DNA of 64,000 bases from JADFOI01 sp965218935. Lineage in GTDB: Bacteria > Acidobacteriota > UBA6911 > RPQK01 > JADFOI01. Below are positions 32,723 through 40,770 of the stretch, one piece after another (the first letter of the stretch is position 1; every line of letters begins with the position of its first letter). Both the position numbers and the translations under genes were made by a program. The notes below the pieces were generated by a model, which made no database searches, was not told where the DNA came from, and was given only the letters and a program-made list of their open reading frames with translations. The DNA lies in assembly GCA_965218935.1 (NCBI GenBank), contig CBDCMH010000001.1, forward strand, positions 556,244-620,243, given 5' to 3'.

Positions 32723-33970
32723 CTACAGCATTCCCTTGAATCGTTTCGCATCGACTTTGAAACCCGGAAAGATGCCGTCTGTATGGGTACAGCCAAGATG
32801 GCGGGCCAACACTTCTGCGAACACATCACGAAAATCTGTGGTTAGGGCGAGATCCCGTCCCTGATAAAGCTGCTCAGAGGCAAGACCCGGCCACTGCCCG
32901 TAGATCCTGCCACCCTTGACCGGGCCACCCAGGGCAAACATCACGTTGGCGTGGCCATGATCGGTGCCGGAATTACCGTTTTCGCGAACCGTGCGTCCGA
33001 ACTCCGACATGGTAAGAATCAGTATGTCTTCCATCCGATCTCCCAGATCTTGATAGAGGGCCGCCACACCCTGACTCAACTCTCTCAGCCGGTTGCCGAG
33101 TTGGCCGGTGATGCCCCCCTCGTTAACGTGATGATCCCAGCCGCCGATATCCAGGAATGCCACCTCTAATCCGATGTCGGCTTTGATCAACTGAGCGACC
33201 TGTCTGAGACTCTGGCTGAAACGACCTGGCGGATATTGGACTCCCGCGGCAGGACGGTACTGAGCTGGGTTGGCCTCCTTGAGAAAATCAATGGCTTGGA
33301 ACATTTCTTGAGCCGTGCCCGATAGCAGAGAGTTGGTCTCTTGATCGTAGAGGGTCTCGTAGGCGGAACGAGCCTGTTGTTGGAGAGAACCCCCTCTCAG
33401 GTCAAAGGAATCGATGTTCCCCAATGCGATAGCCGGAGCCTCACCTTTGAGAGAACGAGGAAGCGTTGTTCCCATGGCAACGCTTCGAAAGGAGGTCGCT
33501 TCCGGGTCCGGATTGTGTTGCAGGTAACGATTCAACCATCCGTCAGAAGTGTTCTTGGCACCTGGAGCGGCCGACTCCATAAAATCCTGAGCATCGAAAT
33601 GTGAGCGCGTGGAGTTTGGGGAACCGGCAGCATGTATGACGGCAAGTCGCTGATCTTTGTAGAGACCGTGAAGAGGCTTAAGGGAGGGGTGGAGCCCGAA
33701 AAATCCGTTCAGGTCGAGCGCAGATTCCCGGCCAGTGGTGGGAGCCGGGATAGCGATGGTGGGACGACTTGCATAGTATTCCTTCTCGCCAAACGGCACA
33801 ACGGTGTTGAGCCCGTCCATTCCCCCTCGTTGAAATACGGTGATGAGAACCTTTTTACGCCGGTTGTCCCCGGGAGCTGCCAGGATGGTACGAAAGACAA
33901 AACTGGGCACTGCTCCCATTCCTACAAGGGCCAGCCCGCTGTTCTTGAGAAAGATCCTTCGAGTAATCAT
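32723..33970 (-). CDS. DUF1501 family protein, Tat-exported
   Basis: 415 aa. The N-terminus TRRIFLKNSGLALVGMGAVP is a twin-arginine signal. The rest is the DUF1501 family pattern: FQRGGMDGLNTVVP, a HFDAQDFMESAAPG block, GWDHHVNEGG, TMSEFGRTVRENG and TDHGHANVMFALGG. These are alkaline-phosphatase-superfamily-like proteins of unknown function, usually paired with DUF1800 as here. The start overlaps the upstream DUF1800 gene by 116 bp. Confidence 0.9.
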   Translation of the reverse strand: MITRRIFLKNSGLALVGMGAVPSFVFRTILAAPGDNRRKKVLITVFQRGGMDGLNTVVPFGEKEYYASRPTIAIPAPTTGRESALDLNGFFGLHPSLKPLHGLYKDQRLAVIHAAGSPNSTRSHFDAQDFMESAAPGAKNTSDGWLNRYLQHNPDPEATSFRSVAMGTTLPRSLKGEAPAIALGNIDSFDLRGGSLQQQARSAYETLYDQETNSLLSGTAQEMFQAIDFLKEANPAQYRPAAGVQYPPGRFSQSLRQVAQLIKADIGLEVAFLDIGGWDHHVNEGGITGQLGNRLRELSQGVAALYQDLGDRMEDILILTMSEFGRTVRENGNSGTDHGHANVMFALGGPVKGGRIYGQWPGLASEQLYQGRDLALTTDFRDVFAEVLARHLGCTHTDGIFPGFKVDAKRFKGML

Positions 33971-35708
33971 CGTTGTCTCCTAGGTGTCTCCTATCTCTTC
34001 CCGAACCCGACGACTGGAATTGAGGTGAGCCCAGCATAAAGGCGGAGGCGATCACCTGTTGGGGAAAGCGAGTGGATCGGAGCTGGCCTCGCTGGTTCCC
34101 CTCTTCACCGACCTGACTCAGGAGTGAACGGGTTTGCTCGAGTTGCTGGGCGCTGGGTTCAGGCAGTCGGAGCTGCTGAAACAGCGGCCAGGCCAATGCC
34201 AGATCCACCCGAATCTGAGGAATCCGATCAGAAGCTAGAGCAAGGGCAAAGTTGAGACGCTTCAACAGCGAGTTGGTATTGATCCAGGCAGAGGCCACAT
34301 CCGGGTAACCGGTCGGCTCCTGGCACAGGTAAAGGGCCTCCCCCATTTCAGCCAGCATACGCATCAGATGAGGTGCCGGCTTCAACTCAGCTCCCGAAGC
34401 GCGCAACGAGCTTGCCACCAATTCAAGGGGCTTTTTGACCTTGGCTTGATAGACTTCCTGGGAGAAGAAGTGGGGATGATTAAAGAGGGTCCGCAAGACT
34501 TCTCGGATGTCTCCACCCGTTCTCTCGAAGGTGAGGCTTGCCGCATCCACCAGGTCGGCGGGAGGATCATCGGCGACGAAGCGCCGAACCAGCTTGGTGG
34601 AAATAAAGCGGGCCGTGGACGGATGGTGAGCTAACATCCTGATGACCTGCTCTCCTTCTTCAATGCCGCCGGATCGAATACGGCGTCCCAGCACGACTTT
34701 GTTCCCATCCTCGTGCAGAAAAGGTCGAAACCGAAAGGAACCACCCTGTCGGGGAGCCGTAATGGTCCAGCCCGTTAAACACTTGGCGACCTGGATGACA
34801 TCTTCCTGGCTATATCCTCCGTCGACCCCGAGAGTATGGAGTTCCATGAGCTCCCGGGCATAGTTTTCATTCAGTCCTTTGGCACGTTGTAAGAGCCGCA
34901 GAAGTGCCCTCTCTGCCTGCCCGCCCGTGCCCTGGCGCCTTTGGGAACGCAGGCTACTTCTTAGGGCGGCTATTCGCTTCTCCATGACTTCAGCCGGTGC
35001 CGTACTGATCCAGTTGTCCAGGTAGAAAAGCATAGCCGGGCTCTTGGCGGTCGCCATCAAGAGATCTTCGAATTTTCCCAGGGCTAACGGACGCACCACC
35101 TTTTCCTCGAAATCGGTGGTGTAAACGCGATCCAAACCCTTGGCCAGAAAGACATTGAAATGATTCATCCAGAAGTCGGACATCACCTCCTGAAGCTGGC
35201 GCTCACTGTACACAGCGCGCATGATCTTGGCTTCGGAAAGCTCGAATCGAATCCTCTGCATGCCGGCTCGCATCTGCCGGCGAGCCTCTTGCATTTCCCT
35301 CGTGGCTTCGGCGGATTCACCCTCCATCTCCCCGTTGTTCTCTGCCCCGTCGCGCTGCCTTCTCTGTTGATTGGGATTCGGATAAAATTCAGCCAACTCC
35401 TGCGGCGTCATCGTTAGTGTCTTGAAAGGGGAGAGTTTTTTCTCCATAACAGGATCGGGAATCTCCTGAGGGTGGAGCTGCTCTTCGATATAGGCTTCCA
35501 GTCCCATGGCTGCCACTTTCTCAATGTCTCTCGGTCGGGGTCCGAAGCCCAGGCGGTTGAGCACGTGAATAATCTTTTCCCGTTCCGTCAGGGCTTTGGA
35601 CTCGTCACCAGCCCTCGAATAGGTAGACGACCCGGGAACCATCAACAAAAGGCAAAGAAGTAAAACCCCCATCGATTGCCTTGTTTTTCCGGATTCCGAA
35701 CTGTGCAT
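33855..35708 (-). CDS. DUF1800 family protein, secreted
   Basis: 617 aa with an N-terminal signal sequence (MGVLLLCLLLMVPGSS). Family blocks include VLNRLGFGPRPRDIEKVAAMG, MSDFWMNHFNVFLAKG, GLNENYARELMELHTLGVDGGYSQEDVI, CLTGWTI and the region before FMLGSPQFQ, where most family members end soon after. Here the frame continues for about 50 residues into the DUF1501 gene, suggesting a lost stop codon. DUF1800/DUF1501 pairs are widespread and uncharacterised. A GGAGG site precedes its ATG. Confidence 0.88.
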   Translation of the reverse strand: MHSSESGKTRQSMGVLLLCLLLMVPGSSTYSRAGDESKALTEREKIIHVLNRLGFGPRPRDIEKVAAMGLEAYIEEQLHPQEIPDPVMEKKLSPFKTLTMTPQELAEFYPNPNQQRRQRDGAENNGEMEGESAEATREMQEARRQMRAGMQRIRFELSEAKIMRAVYSERQLQEVMSDFWMNHFNVFLAKGLDRVYTTDFEEKVVRPLALGKFEDLLMATAKSPAMLFYLDNWISTAPAEVMEKRIAALRSSLRSQRRQGTGGQAERALLRLLQRAKGLNENYARELMELHTLGVDGGYSQEDVIQVAKCLTGWTITAPRQGGSFRFRPFLHEDGNKVVLGRRIRSGGIEEGEQVIRMLAHHPSTARFISTKLVRRFVADDPPADLVDAASLTFERTGGDIREVLRTLFNHPHFFSQEVYQAKVKKPLELVASSLRASGAELKPAPHLMRMLAEMGEALYLCQEPTGYPDVASAWINTNSLLKRLNFALALASDRIPQIRVDLALAWPLFQQLRLPEPSAQQLEQTRSLLSQVGEEGNQRGQLRSTRFPQQVIASAFMLGSPQFQSSGSGRDRRHLGDNDDYSKDLSQEQRAGPCRNGSSAQFCLSYHPGSSRGQPA

Positions 35709-35804
35709 GACGACCTCCGAACTCGAAAACTTTTCTTGATCTTGCTCCTGATAGTACGATCCCGACTCAGAAATGTTTCCCCCTCAGGTTATACTAATCG
35801 GGCA

Positions 35805-36905
35805 ATGATCGGAGGCACTAAGGCGGTCTTCTTGGATGTTGGCGGGACCCTGGTGGATTTTGGAGACCAAGAGTCGGCCTATGGGGATATCTTGCGCCGA
35901 CATGGCTATCCTTCTACCAAAGAGCAGATTCGCGCTTGGATCAGAAAAGCACAAGAGGAGACGGGTCCGGTTGTCTCCAGAGGGTCTCCCCCAGAGTTCA
36001 AAGTTTCCGCCAGTAAAGAGCAAGCACGGCGTGAGGCACTGATTGCTGTTTTTCTCCGTGAAGCGGGGGTCAAGCACTTGGACAGCTGCCGGAAGGGAAT
36101 CTGGCACTCGTGGGTGAATGCACCCGTTTTCCGCCTCTTCCCGGAAACCATTCCCCTGTTGAACGGGCTCAAGGAATCCGGGCTTCTTGTGGGAGCGGTT
36201 TCTAACTGGGAGCCCAGGCTACTCGAGTTGTGTGAGAACCTGGGAATTGCCCATTATTTCGATTTTATGGTGGTTTCCGAGGTCCAGGGATACGCCAAGC
36301 CGGGGGTGCGCCTGTTCGAGCTGGCATTGGAGAGAGCCGCAACCCGACCTGAAGAAGTCATCCACGTGGGGAATGATCCGGTGGAAGACATCGAGCCTGC
36401 GGAGTCGCTGGGTATTCGCGCCGTTCTGGTTCAGCGTGATGGCTCCGGGAGAATCCGTCACTCCCCGCGGATTCCTTCGTTGAATGAAGTTCTGCCTCTT
36501 GCCAGGGCTTTTGCCTGGTTGCGCGGGCGGGTCGTGAGCGGAAAGGGTGAGGCAACGGCCTTTACCCGGCTTCCATGGGTTCGGAAGCAGGTGGCCGGGG
36601 AGTTTCACTTCGAGCCCTACCCCGGTACACTCAATCTTCGGCTGGAAAGGACTCAAGACAGAGCAATGTGGGAGCAACTCCGCAGCCATCCCGGAAAGAC
36701 CCTGGAGCCGGAGACCGGTTACTGTGCGGCACGTTGTTATCCAGTCAGCGTGGAAGGGCAGAGTTCGGGTGTCATTGTGCTGCCTGAGGTCCCCTCTTAT
36801 CCCACCGATGTCGTTGAGTTGTTGGCCCCTGTGAACCTGCGGGATGCTCTGAAGCTTAACGATGGCGAGGCCGTCACCATCGCCCTTTTCTCTGCGGTCG
36901 TGTAA
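35805..36905 (+). CDS. HAD-superfamily hydrolase fused to a CTP-dependent riboflavin kinase (DUF120/RibK) domain
   Basis: 366 aa. Residues 5-235 are a HAD domain: motif I FLDVGGTLV (nucleophile Asp11, but Gly13 where phosphatases have Asp), motif II AVSNW (Ser133), Lys165 in YAKPG, and GNDPVED (189-195). Residues 241-362 match archaeal CTP-dependent riboflavin kinases (DUF120): GRVVSGKGEA, FEPYPGTLNLRL with the ligand-binding T-L-N, SGVIVLP, and VVELLAPVNLRDALKLNDGE. The expected fused activity would be flavin or flavin-precursor phosphate chemistry, FMN formation plus phosphate removal. The frame opens at 35676; ATG 35805 fits the HAD start and lies 9 nt behind TATACT. The next gene starts 11 bp downstream. 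Confidence 0.82.
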   Translation: MIGGTKAVFLDVGGTLVDFGDQESAYGDILRRHGYPSTKEQIRAWIRKAQEETGPVVSRGSPPEFKVSASKEQARREALIAVFLREAGVKHLDSCRKGIWHSWVNAPVFRLFPETIPLLNGLKESGLLVGAVSNWEPRLLELCENLGIAHYFDFMVVSEVQGYAKPGVRLFELALERAATRPEEVIHVGNDPVEDIEPAESLGIRAVLVQRDGSGRIRHSPRIPSLNEVLPLARAFAWLRGRVVSGKGEATAFTRLPWVRKQVAGEFHFEPYPGTLNLRLERTQDRAMWEQLRSHPGKTLEPETGYCAARCYPVSVEGQSSGVIVLPEVPSYPTDVVELLAPVNLRDALKLNDGEAVTIALFSAVV

Positions 36906-36916
36906 GGAGTAAGATT

Positions 36917-37366
36917 ATGGACAGCTTTGAGATGGACGAGAGGGAACAAGCATTGAAAATTTACTCTTTTCGAAAGCGCATCGTTCAGGAGCAGGGCATG
37001 ACCAACGCAGGGTGCCTTCTCGGTATTCTGGCCATCATTATCGTCGCCTACGGAGGTTACAAATTTGGTCCTCCCTCGGTGGACGATTACCAACTGCGGA
37101 ATGCAGCGGTTCGAATTGCCGATTATGGAGCAGCCGGAATACTTTCTGAGACCATATATGGGACCGGCAGAGGGCTGGGGGAGATTGAGGAAATTAGGGA
37201 GGCCCTTCTAGGTGAGGCCATAGAGCTGCAAATACCTTTGATCAGGGACAATATCATCGTGGAGAAGGAAGCCGGCTATGTTTTCATTACCGTGAAATAC
37301 AGTGTCCCCATCAGCCTACCGTGGGGAGAGGTTAACTGGAATTTTGAATACACCGTAAACAACTGA
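36917..37366 (+). CDS. Single-pass membrane protein, DUF4845-like
   Basis: 149 aa with one transmembrane helix (residues about 30-50, TNAGCLLGILAIIIVAYGGY) after a short charged cytoplasmic start, then an exterior-type domain ending SVPISLPWGEVNWNFEYTVNN. The layout resembles DUF4845 pilus-assembly-like proteins. An AAGGAG precedes the start. It is 11 bp after the HAD-riboflavin kinase gene and 11 bp before the aldolase-like gene, so likely one operon. Confidence 0.6.
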   Translation: MDSFEMDEREQALKIYSFRKRIVQEQGMTNAGCLLGILAIIIVAYGGYKFGPPSVDDYQLRNAAVRIADYGAAGILSETIYGTGRGLGEIEEIREALLGEAIELQIPLIRDNIIVEKEAGYVFITVKYSVPISLPWGEVNWNFEYTVNN

Positions 37367-37377
37367 TACCTCTCGGG

Positions 37378-38462
37378 ATGACGATTCACGAATTGGAAAC
37401 ACCCGCCTTAATCGTCGATCTCGACAGGATGGAAGGCAACCTGCAACGGATGGCCGACTATTGCCATGAGCACGGCTTCAATCTTCGACCAACACTAAAA
37501 CCCATAAAATCCCTCAGCTTGCCCAAAAGCAAATGGCCCTTGGAGCCTCTGGAATTACGGTGGCCAAGGTGGGTGAAGCGGAAGTCATGAGCCAGGAAGG
37601 CCTTGACGATCTCTTGCTGGCCTATCCTCTCTTTGGAGATGCGAAAGCTCTTCGCTTGGGTGCAGTGCTGGAAAGGGCCCGCATCACTGTCTCTCTCGAT
37701 TCGGAGGAATCTCTTAGTTGGGTTGCTCGCGCCGCTGACGGCAAGTCGATCGATGTGTTGGTGGAGATCGATATGGGCATGAGGCGCTGTGGCTTGGAGC
37801 CGGGACCTGGTGCAGTTCAACTGGCGCAGTTGATCGATTCTACGGCCGGACTTCGCTTTGAGGGACTCATGTTTTACCCGGGGCATATTTACCCCGATTG
37901 GGAAGACAGCACTCGAAAATTGGAGCAGCTCAACTCGGACCTCCAGCGACAGTTGGAGTTCTTTGAGAAACAGAAAGTCCCGGTTCACCGGGTAAGTGGT
38001 GGAAGCACTCCATCGGCATTTTACTCGCACCAGATCCCCTCTCTAACCGAAATCCGTCCCGGCACCTATATTTTTAACGACCGTCATTCCCTGGAATGGA
38101 AGACCTGTAGCGAGGACCAATGTGCGGCCTCCGTTATGACGACGGTGGTGAGTCGGGCTGTTAGGGGACAGGCCATCATTGATGGGGGTTCAAAGACCTT
38201 CTCCAGTGACCCGCTCAGAGTGGGAAAAAAGGGAGGATTCGGTTTGATGAAAGGCTTCCCGGAGGTCCAGTTTGTGAAGATGAATGAAGAACATGGCTAT
38301 TTAAAGGTTCCTGATGAGGTCAACCTGAAGGTCGGCCAGACGGTGCAAGTCATTCCCAATCATATCTGCGCTACGGTCAACATGCACGATGTCGTTTTCG
38401 GCTATCGGGGCGAAGAAATTGTAGAATCGTGGGTCGTTAAGGCACGTGGCAAGATCCGTTAA
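37378..38462 (+). pseudogene. D-threonine aldolase / D-serine dehydratase-like PLP enzyme, frameshifted
   Basis: The first frame encodes IHELETPALIVDLDRMEGNL and HGFNLRPT; the next frame encodes KTHKIPQLAQKQMALGASGI through to the end, including EIDMGMRRCG, HRVSGGSTPS and the metal-binding PNHICATVN. The two join at about 37489-37493, where one base is missing (CGACCAACACT where CGACCACACACT would restore L-R-P-H-T-K-T-H-K). The break falls just before the PLP-lysine motif, so the protein as written is inactive. It may also be an assembly error. Family: fold-type III alanine-racemase-like N-domain plus DSD1-type C-domain. Confidence 0.8.
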
Positions 38463-38554
38463 TAGGGGGACGACCCACACGTTTAACTGGTTTTTGCAAG
38501 GGCGAATGGTGCGGCCATCAGCAACTCGTTAAGCGTGTGGGTTGTTCTCCTATT
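38461..38554. repeat. Long inverted repeat (27-bp arms, few mismatches)
   Basis: The left arm begins AATAGGGGGACGACCCACAC and the right arm ends with its near complement GTGTGGGTTGTTCTCCTATT, with about 40 bp between. The aldolase-like stop codon overlaps the left arm. It probably forms a terminator-like hairpin and belongs with the other GGGGAC/GGGGTC palindromes. Confidence 0.7.
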
Positions 38555-38643
38555 TCACTGTTGCTATTTGTCCTTTGATTGGAGACCATTAGCTTGATGT
38601 TTCGGGCCCGTCCGATGATCAATGAATTATTAAGGAGAGAAAG

Positions 38644-39096
38644 ATGCGCATAGCCGTTGGGGCCGATCATGCGGGTTTTCCCCTGAAAGACCAAGTCCTG
38701 AGATTGCTCGAAAAGGAGGGACATAAGGTTTTGGACCTCGGGACTCACAGCACAGATCCTGTGGATTATCCGGACTATGCGGAAGCCGTGGGTGGGGCCG
38801 TGGTGAAGGGAGAGGCCGAAGTGGGAATTCTTCTTTGTGGGAGCGGTGTGGGGGCCAGTATTGCGGCCAACAAGGTGCCGGGTATTCGGGCTGCCCTCTG
38901 TCACGATGTGTTCTCGGCCCGCCAGAGTCGCGAGGATGATGATGCCAATGTCCTCTGCCTGGGTCCCAGGGTCATCGGCCCATCGCTGGCGGATGACTTG
39001 ATCCGTACTTTCCTGGCGGCGCGTTTTTCCAAGGCTGAGCGGCATCAGCGGCGGCTGGAAAAGGTGATCAAGTTGGAGACACGACTCACCGGGTAA
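38644..39096 (+). CDS. rpiB: Ribose-5-phosphate isomerase B
   Basis: 150 aa; interconverts ribulose-5-P and ribose-5-P. MRIAVGADHAGFPLK, the active-site Cys in ILLCGSGVGASIAANK, and the ARQSREDDDANVLCLG motif are conserved RpiB features. An AAGGAGAG ribosome site lies 7 nt upstream. It begins the pentose phosphate cassette rpiB-gnd-zwf-opcA-pgl-glk, all on the plus strand. Confidence 0.95.
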   Translation: MRIAVGADHAGFPLKDQVLRLLEKEGHKVLDLGTHSTDPVDYPDYAEAVGGAVVKGEAEVGILLCGSGVGASIAANKVPGIRAALCHDVFSARQSREDDDANVLCLGPRVIGPSLADDLIRTFLAARFSKAERHQRRLEKVIKLETRLTG

Positions 39097-39173
39097 GAAG
39101 AGATTGCTCAGCGCTGCGGGAGAGGGGGTTGCCTTCTCCGCAGACCCCTTTCGTGTGAATCAGGAGTTGCCAG

Positions 39174-40640
39174 ATGTCGAGGGTTAAGATCCCAACAGCT
39201 CAGTTTGGCCTGCTCGGACTGGGGGTCATGGGACAGAACCTGGCCCTCAATATTGAGCGCAACGGTTATGCGATTGCCGTATGGAACCGAGAGCCGGAGA
39301 AGGTGGAGAAATTCATACAGGATCAGGCTCGAGACAAGCAGATCCTGGGTGCCCGATCCCTCGAAGAATTAGTCGACTCGCTGGAAAGGCCACGCAAAAT
39401 CATGATGATGATCAAAGCGGGTGAGCCGGTCGACTGGACCATCGATTTGTTGAAACCCCTCTTGCAGGAGGGAGACATCATCATCGATGGAGGGAATTCC
39501 CGTTTTCAAGACAGCCGGAGGAGGGAAGAAGAGCTGGCAGGCGAGAAGCTGCGTTTCGTCGGCACCGGCGTCTCCGGGGGTGAGAGCGGAGCCCTGTTGG
39601 GTCCCTCATTGATGCCGGGAGGACAGCTTGAAGCTTACCAGGAGCTCAAACCCATCTTTGAAGCCATCGCGGCCAAGGTCGATGACGGGCCTTGCGTGAC
39701 CTACTGCGGACCGGATGGCGCCGGCCATTTCGTGAAGATGGTGCACAACGGTATTGAGTATGGCGATATGCAACTGATCGCCGAGGCTTACCACATCCTC
39801 AAATATGCTCTTGCCTTGGAGAACAGCGAGTTGGCCGAGATCTTTGCGGAATGGAACGAGGGAGTGCTTGATTCCTATCTCATCGATATTACCGCCAAAA
39901 TTTTCACGGTGGTTGACCCGGAGAGTGAGCGGTCATTGGTGGATCTCGTTTTGGACAAGGCTGGGCAGAAAGGCACCGGTCAATGGACCTCACAGGTGGC
40001 CCTGGACCTTGGTGTTGCCATTCCCACCATTCACGCGGCAATAGAGGCCCGTTTCCTCTCCGCCCTCAAGGATGAACGTGTGAAGGCCAGCCAGTCCCTT
40101 TCAGGACCTCCGGAAAAATCCTACGGACCAGAGAAAGGGGAGATCATCGACTCGGTGCATGACGCTCTTTACGCCAGTAAGATCTGCTCCTATGCCCAGG
40201 GATTCGGTCTGATCCGGGCTGGTTCAGACCAGTACCAGTGGGACATTAACCTGAGTGAGATAAGTCGCATTTGGAAAGGAGGCTGCATCATCCGAGCCCG
40301 ATTTCTGGATGAGATCAAACGAGCCTATCAACAGCAGCCCGACTTGCCGAATCTGCTCCTGGATCCGAGCTTCCGGGACTGGGTGAACGAAGCCCAACCG
40401 CGCTGGAGAAAGACGGTTGCCATGGGCCAGGACCTGGGGGTCCCGGTGATGGCCATGGCCAGTAGCCTGGCTTATCTGGATAGCTATCGTACGGCAAACC
40501 TGCCTCAGAATCTCACCCAGGCTCAGCGCGACTTTTTCGGTTCGCACCTGTACGAGCGCGTGGACAAACCTGAGTCGGGCCCGGTTCATACGGACTGGGT
40601 GAGCATCACGGCAGACTCAGAAAGAGAGGGAAATTCTTGA
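39174..40640 (+). CDS. gnd: 6-phosphogluconate dehydrogenase (decarboxylating)
   Basis: 488 aa, full length for the NADP type. GLLGLGVMGQNLALNIERNG is the dinucleotide motif and WNREPEKVEKF supplies the NADP-selective Arg. IDGGNSRFQDS, GTGVSGGESGALLGPSLMPGG and the catalytic GAGHFVKMVHNGIEYGDMQ are present, as is the C-terminal helical domain. Converts 6-phosphogluconate to ribulose-5-P with CO2 and NADPH. A CAGGAG sequence precedes its ATG. Confidence 0.96.
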   Translation: MSRVKIPTAQFGLLGLGVMGQNLALNIERNGYAIAVWNREPEKVEKFIQDQARDKQILGARSLEELVDSLERPRKIMMMIKAGEPVDWTIDLLKPLLQEGDIIIDGGNSRFQDSRRREEELAGEKLRFVGTGVSGGESGALLGPSLMPGGQLEAYQELKPIFEAIAAKVDDGPCVTYCGPDGAGHFVKMVHNGIEYGDMQLIAEAYHILKYALALENSELAEIFAEWNEGVLDSYLIDITAKIFTVVDPESERSLVDLVLDKAGQKGTGQWTSQVALDLGVAIPTIHAAIEARFLSALKDERVKASQSLSGPPEKSYGPEKGEIIDSVHDALYASKICSYAQGFGLIRAGSDQYQWDINLSEISRIWKGGCIIRARFLDEIKRAYQQQPDLPNLLLDPSFRDWVNEAQPRWRKTVAMGQDLGVPVMAMASSLAYLDSYRTANLPQNLTQAQRDFFGSHLYERVDKPESGPVHTDWVSITADSEREGNS

Positions 40641-40718
40641 GTTTGTGCACTCGTGCAGTCGTCATTTCATGGCTTCTACGTCGTGCATTCCTATTTTGTG
40701 ATGGCACGATTAGACGCG

Positions 40719-40757
40719 ACAGCACGACAGCACGACAGCACAACAGCACGAAACAGC
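40719..40757. repeat. GCACGACA short tandem repeat
   Basis: Four to five AGCACGACAGCACAACAG-like units between gnd and zwf. A similar GTGCTGTTGTGCTGTC tract occurs at 29184-29200. Non-coding. Confidence 0.7.
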
Positions 40758-40770
40758 AGGGCGATCCATC

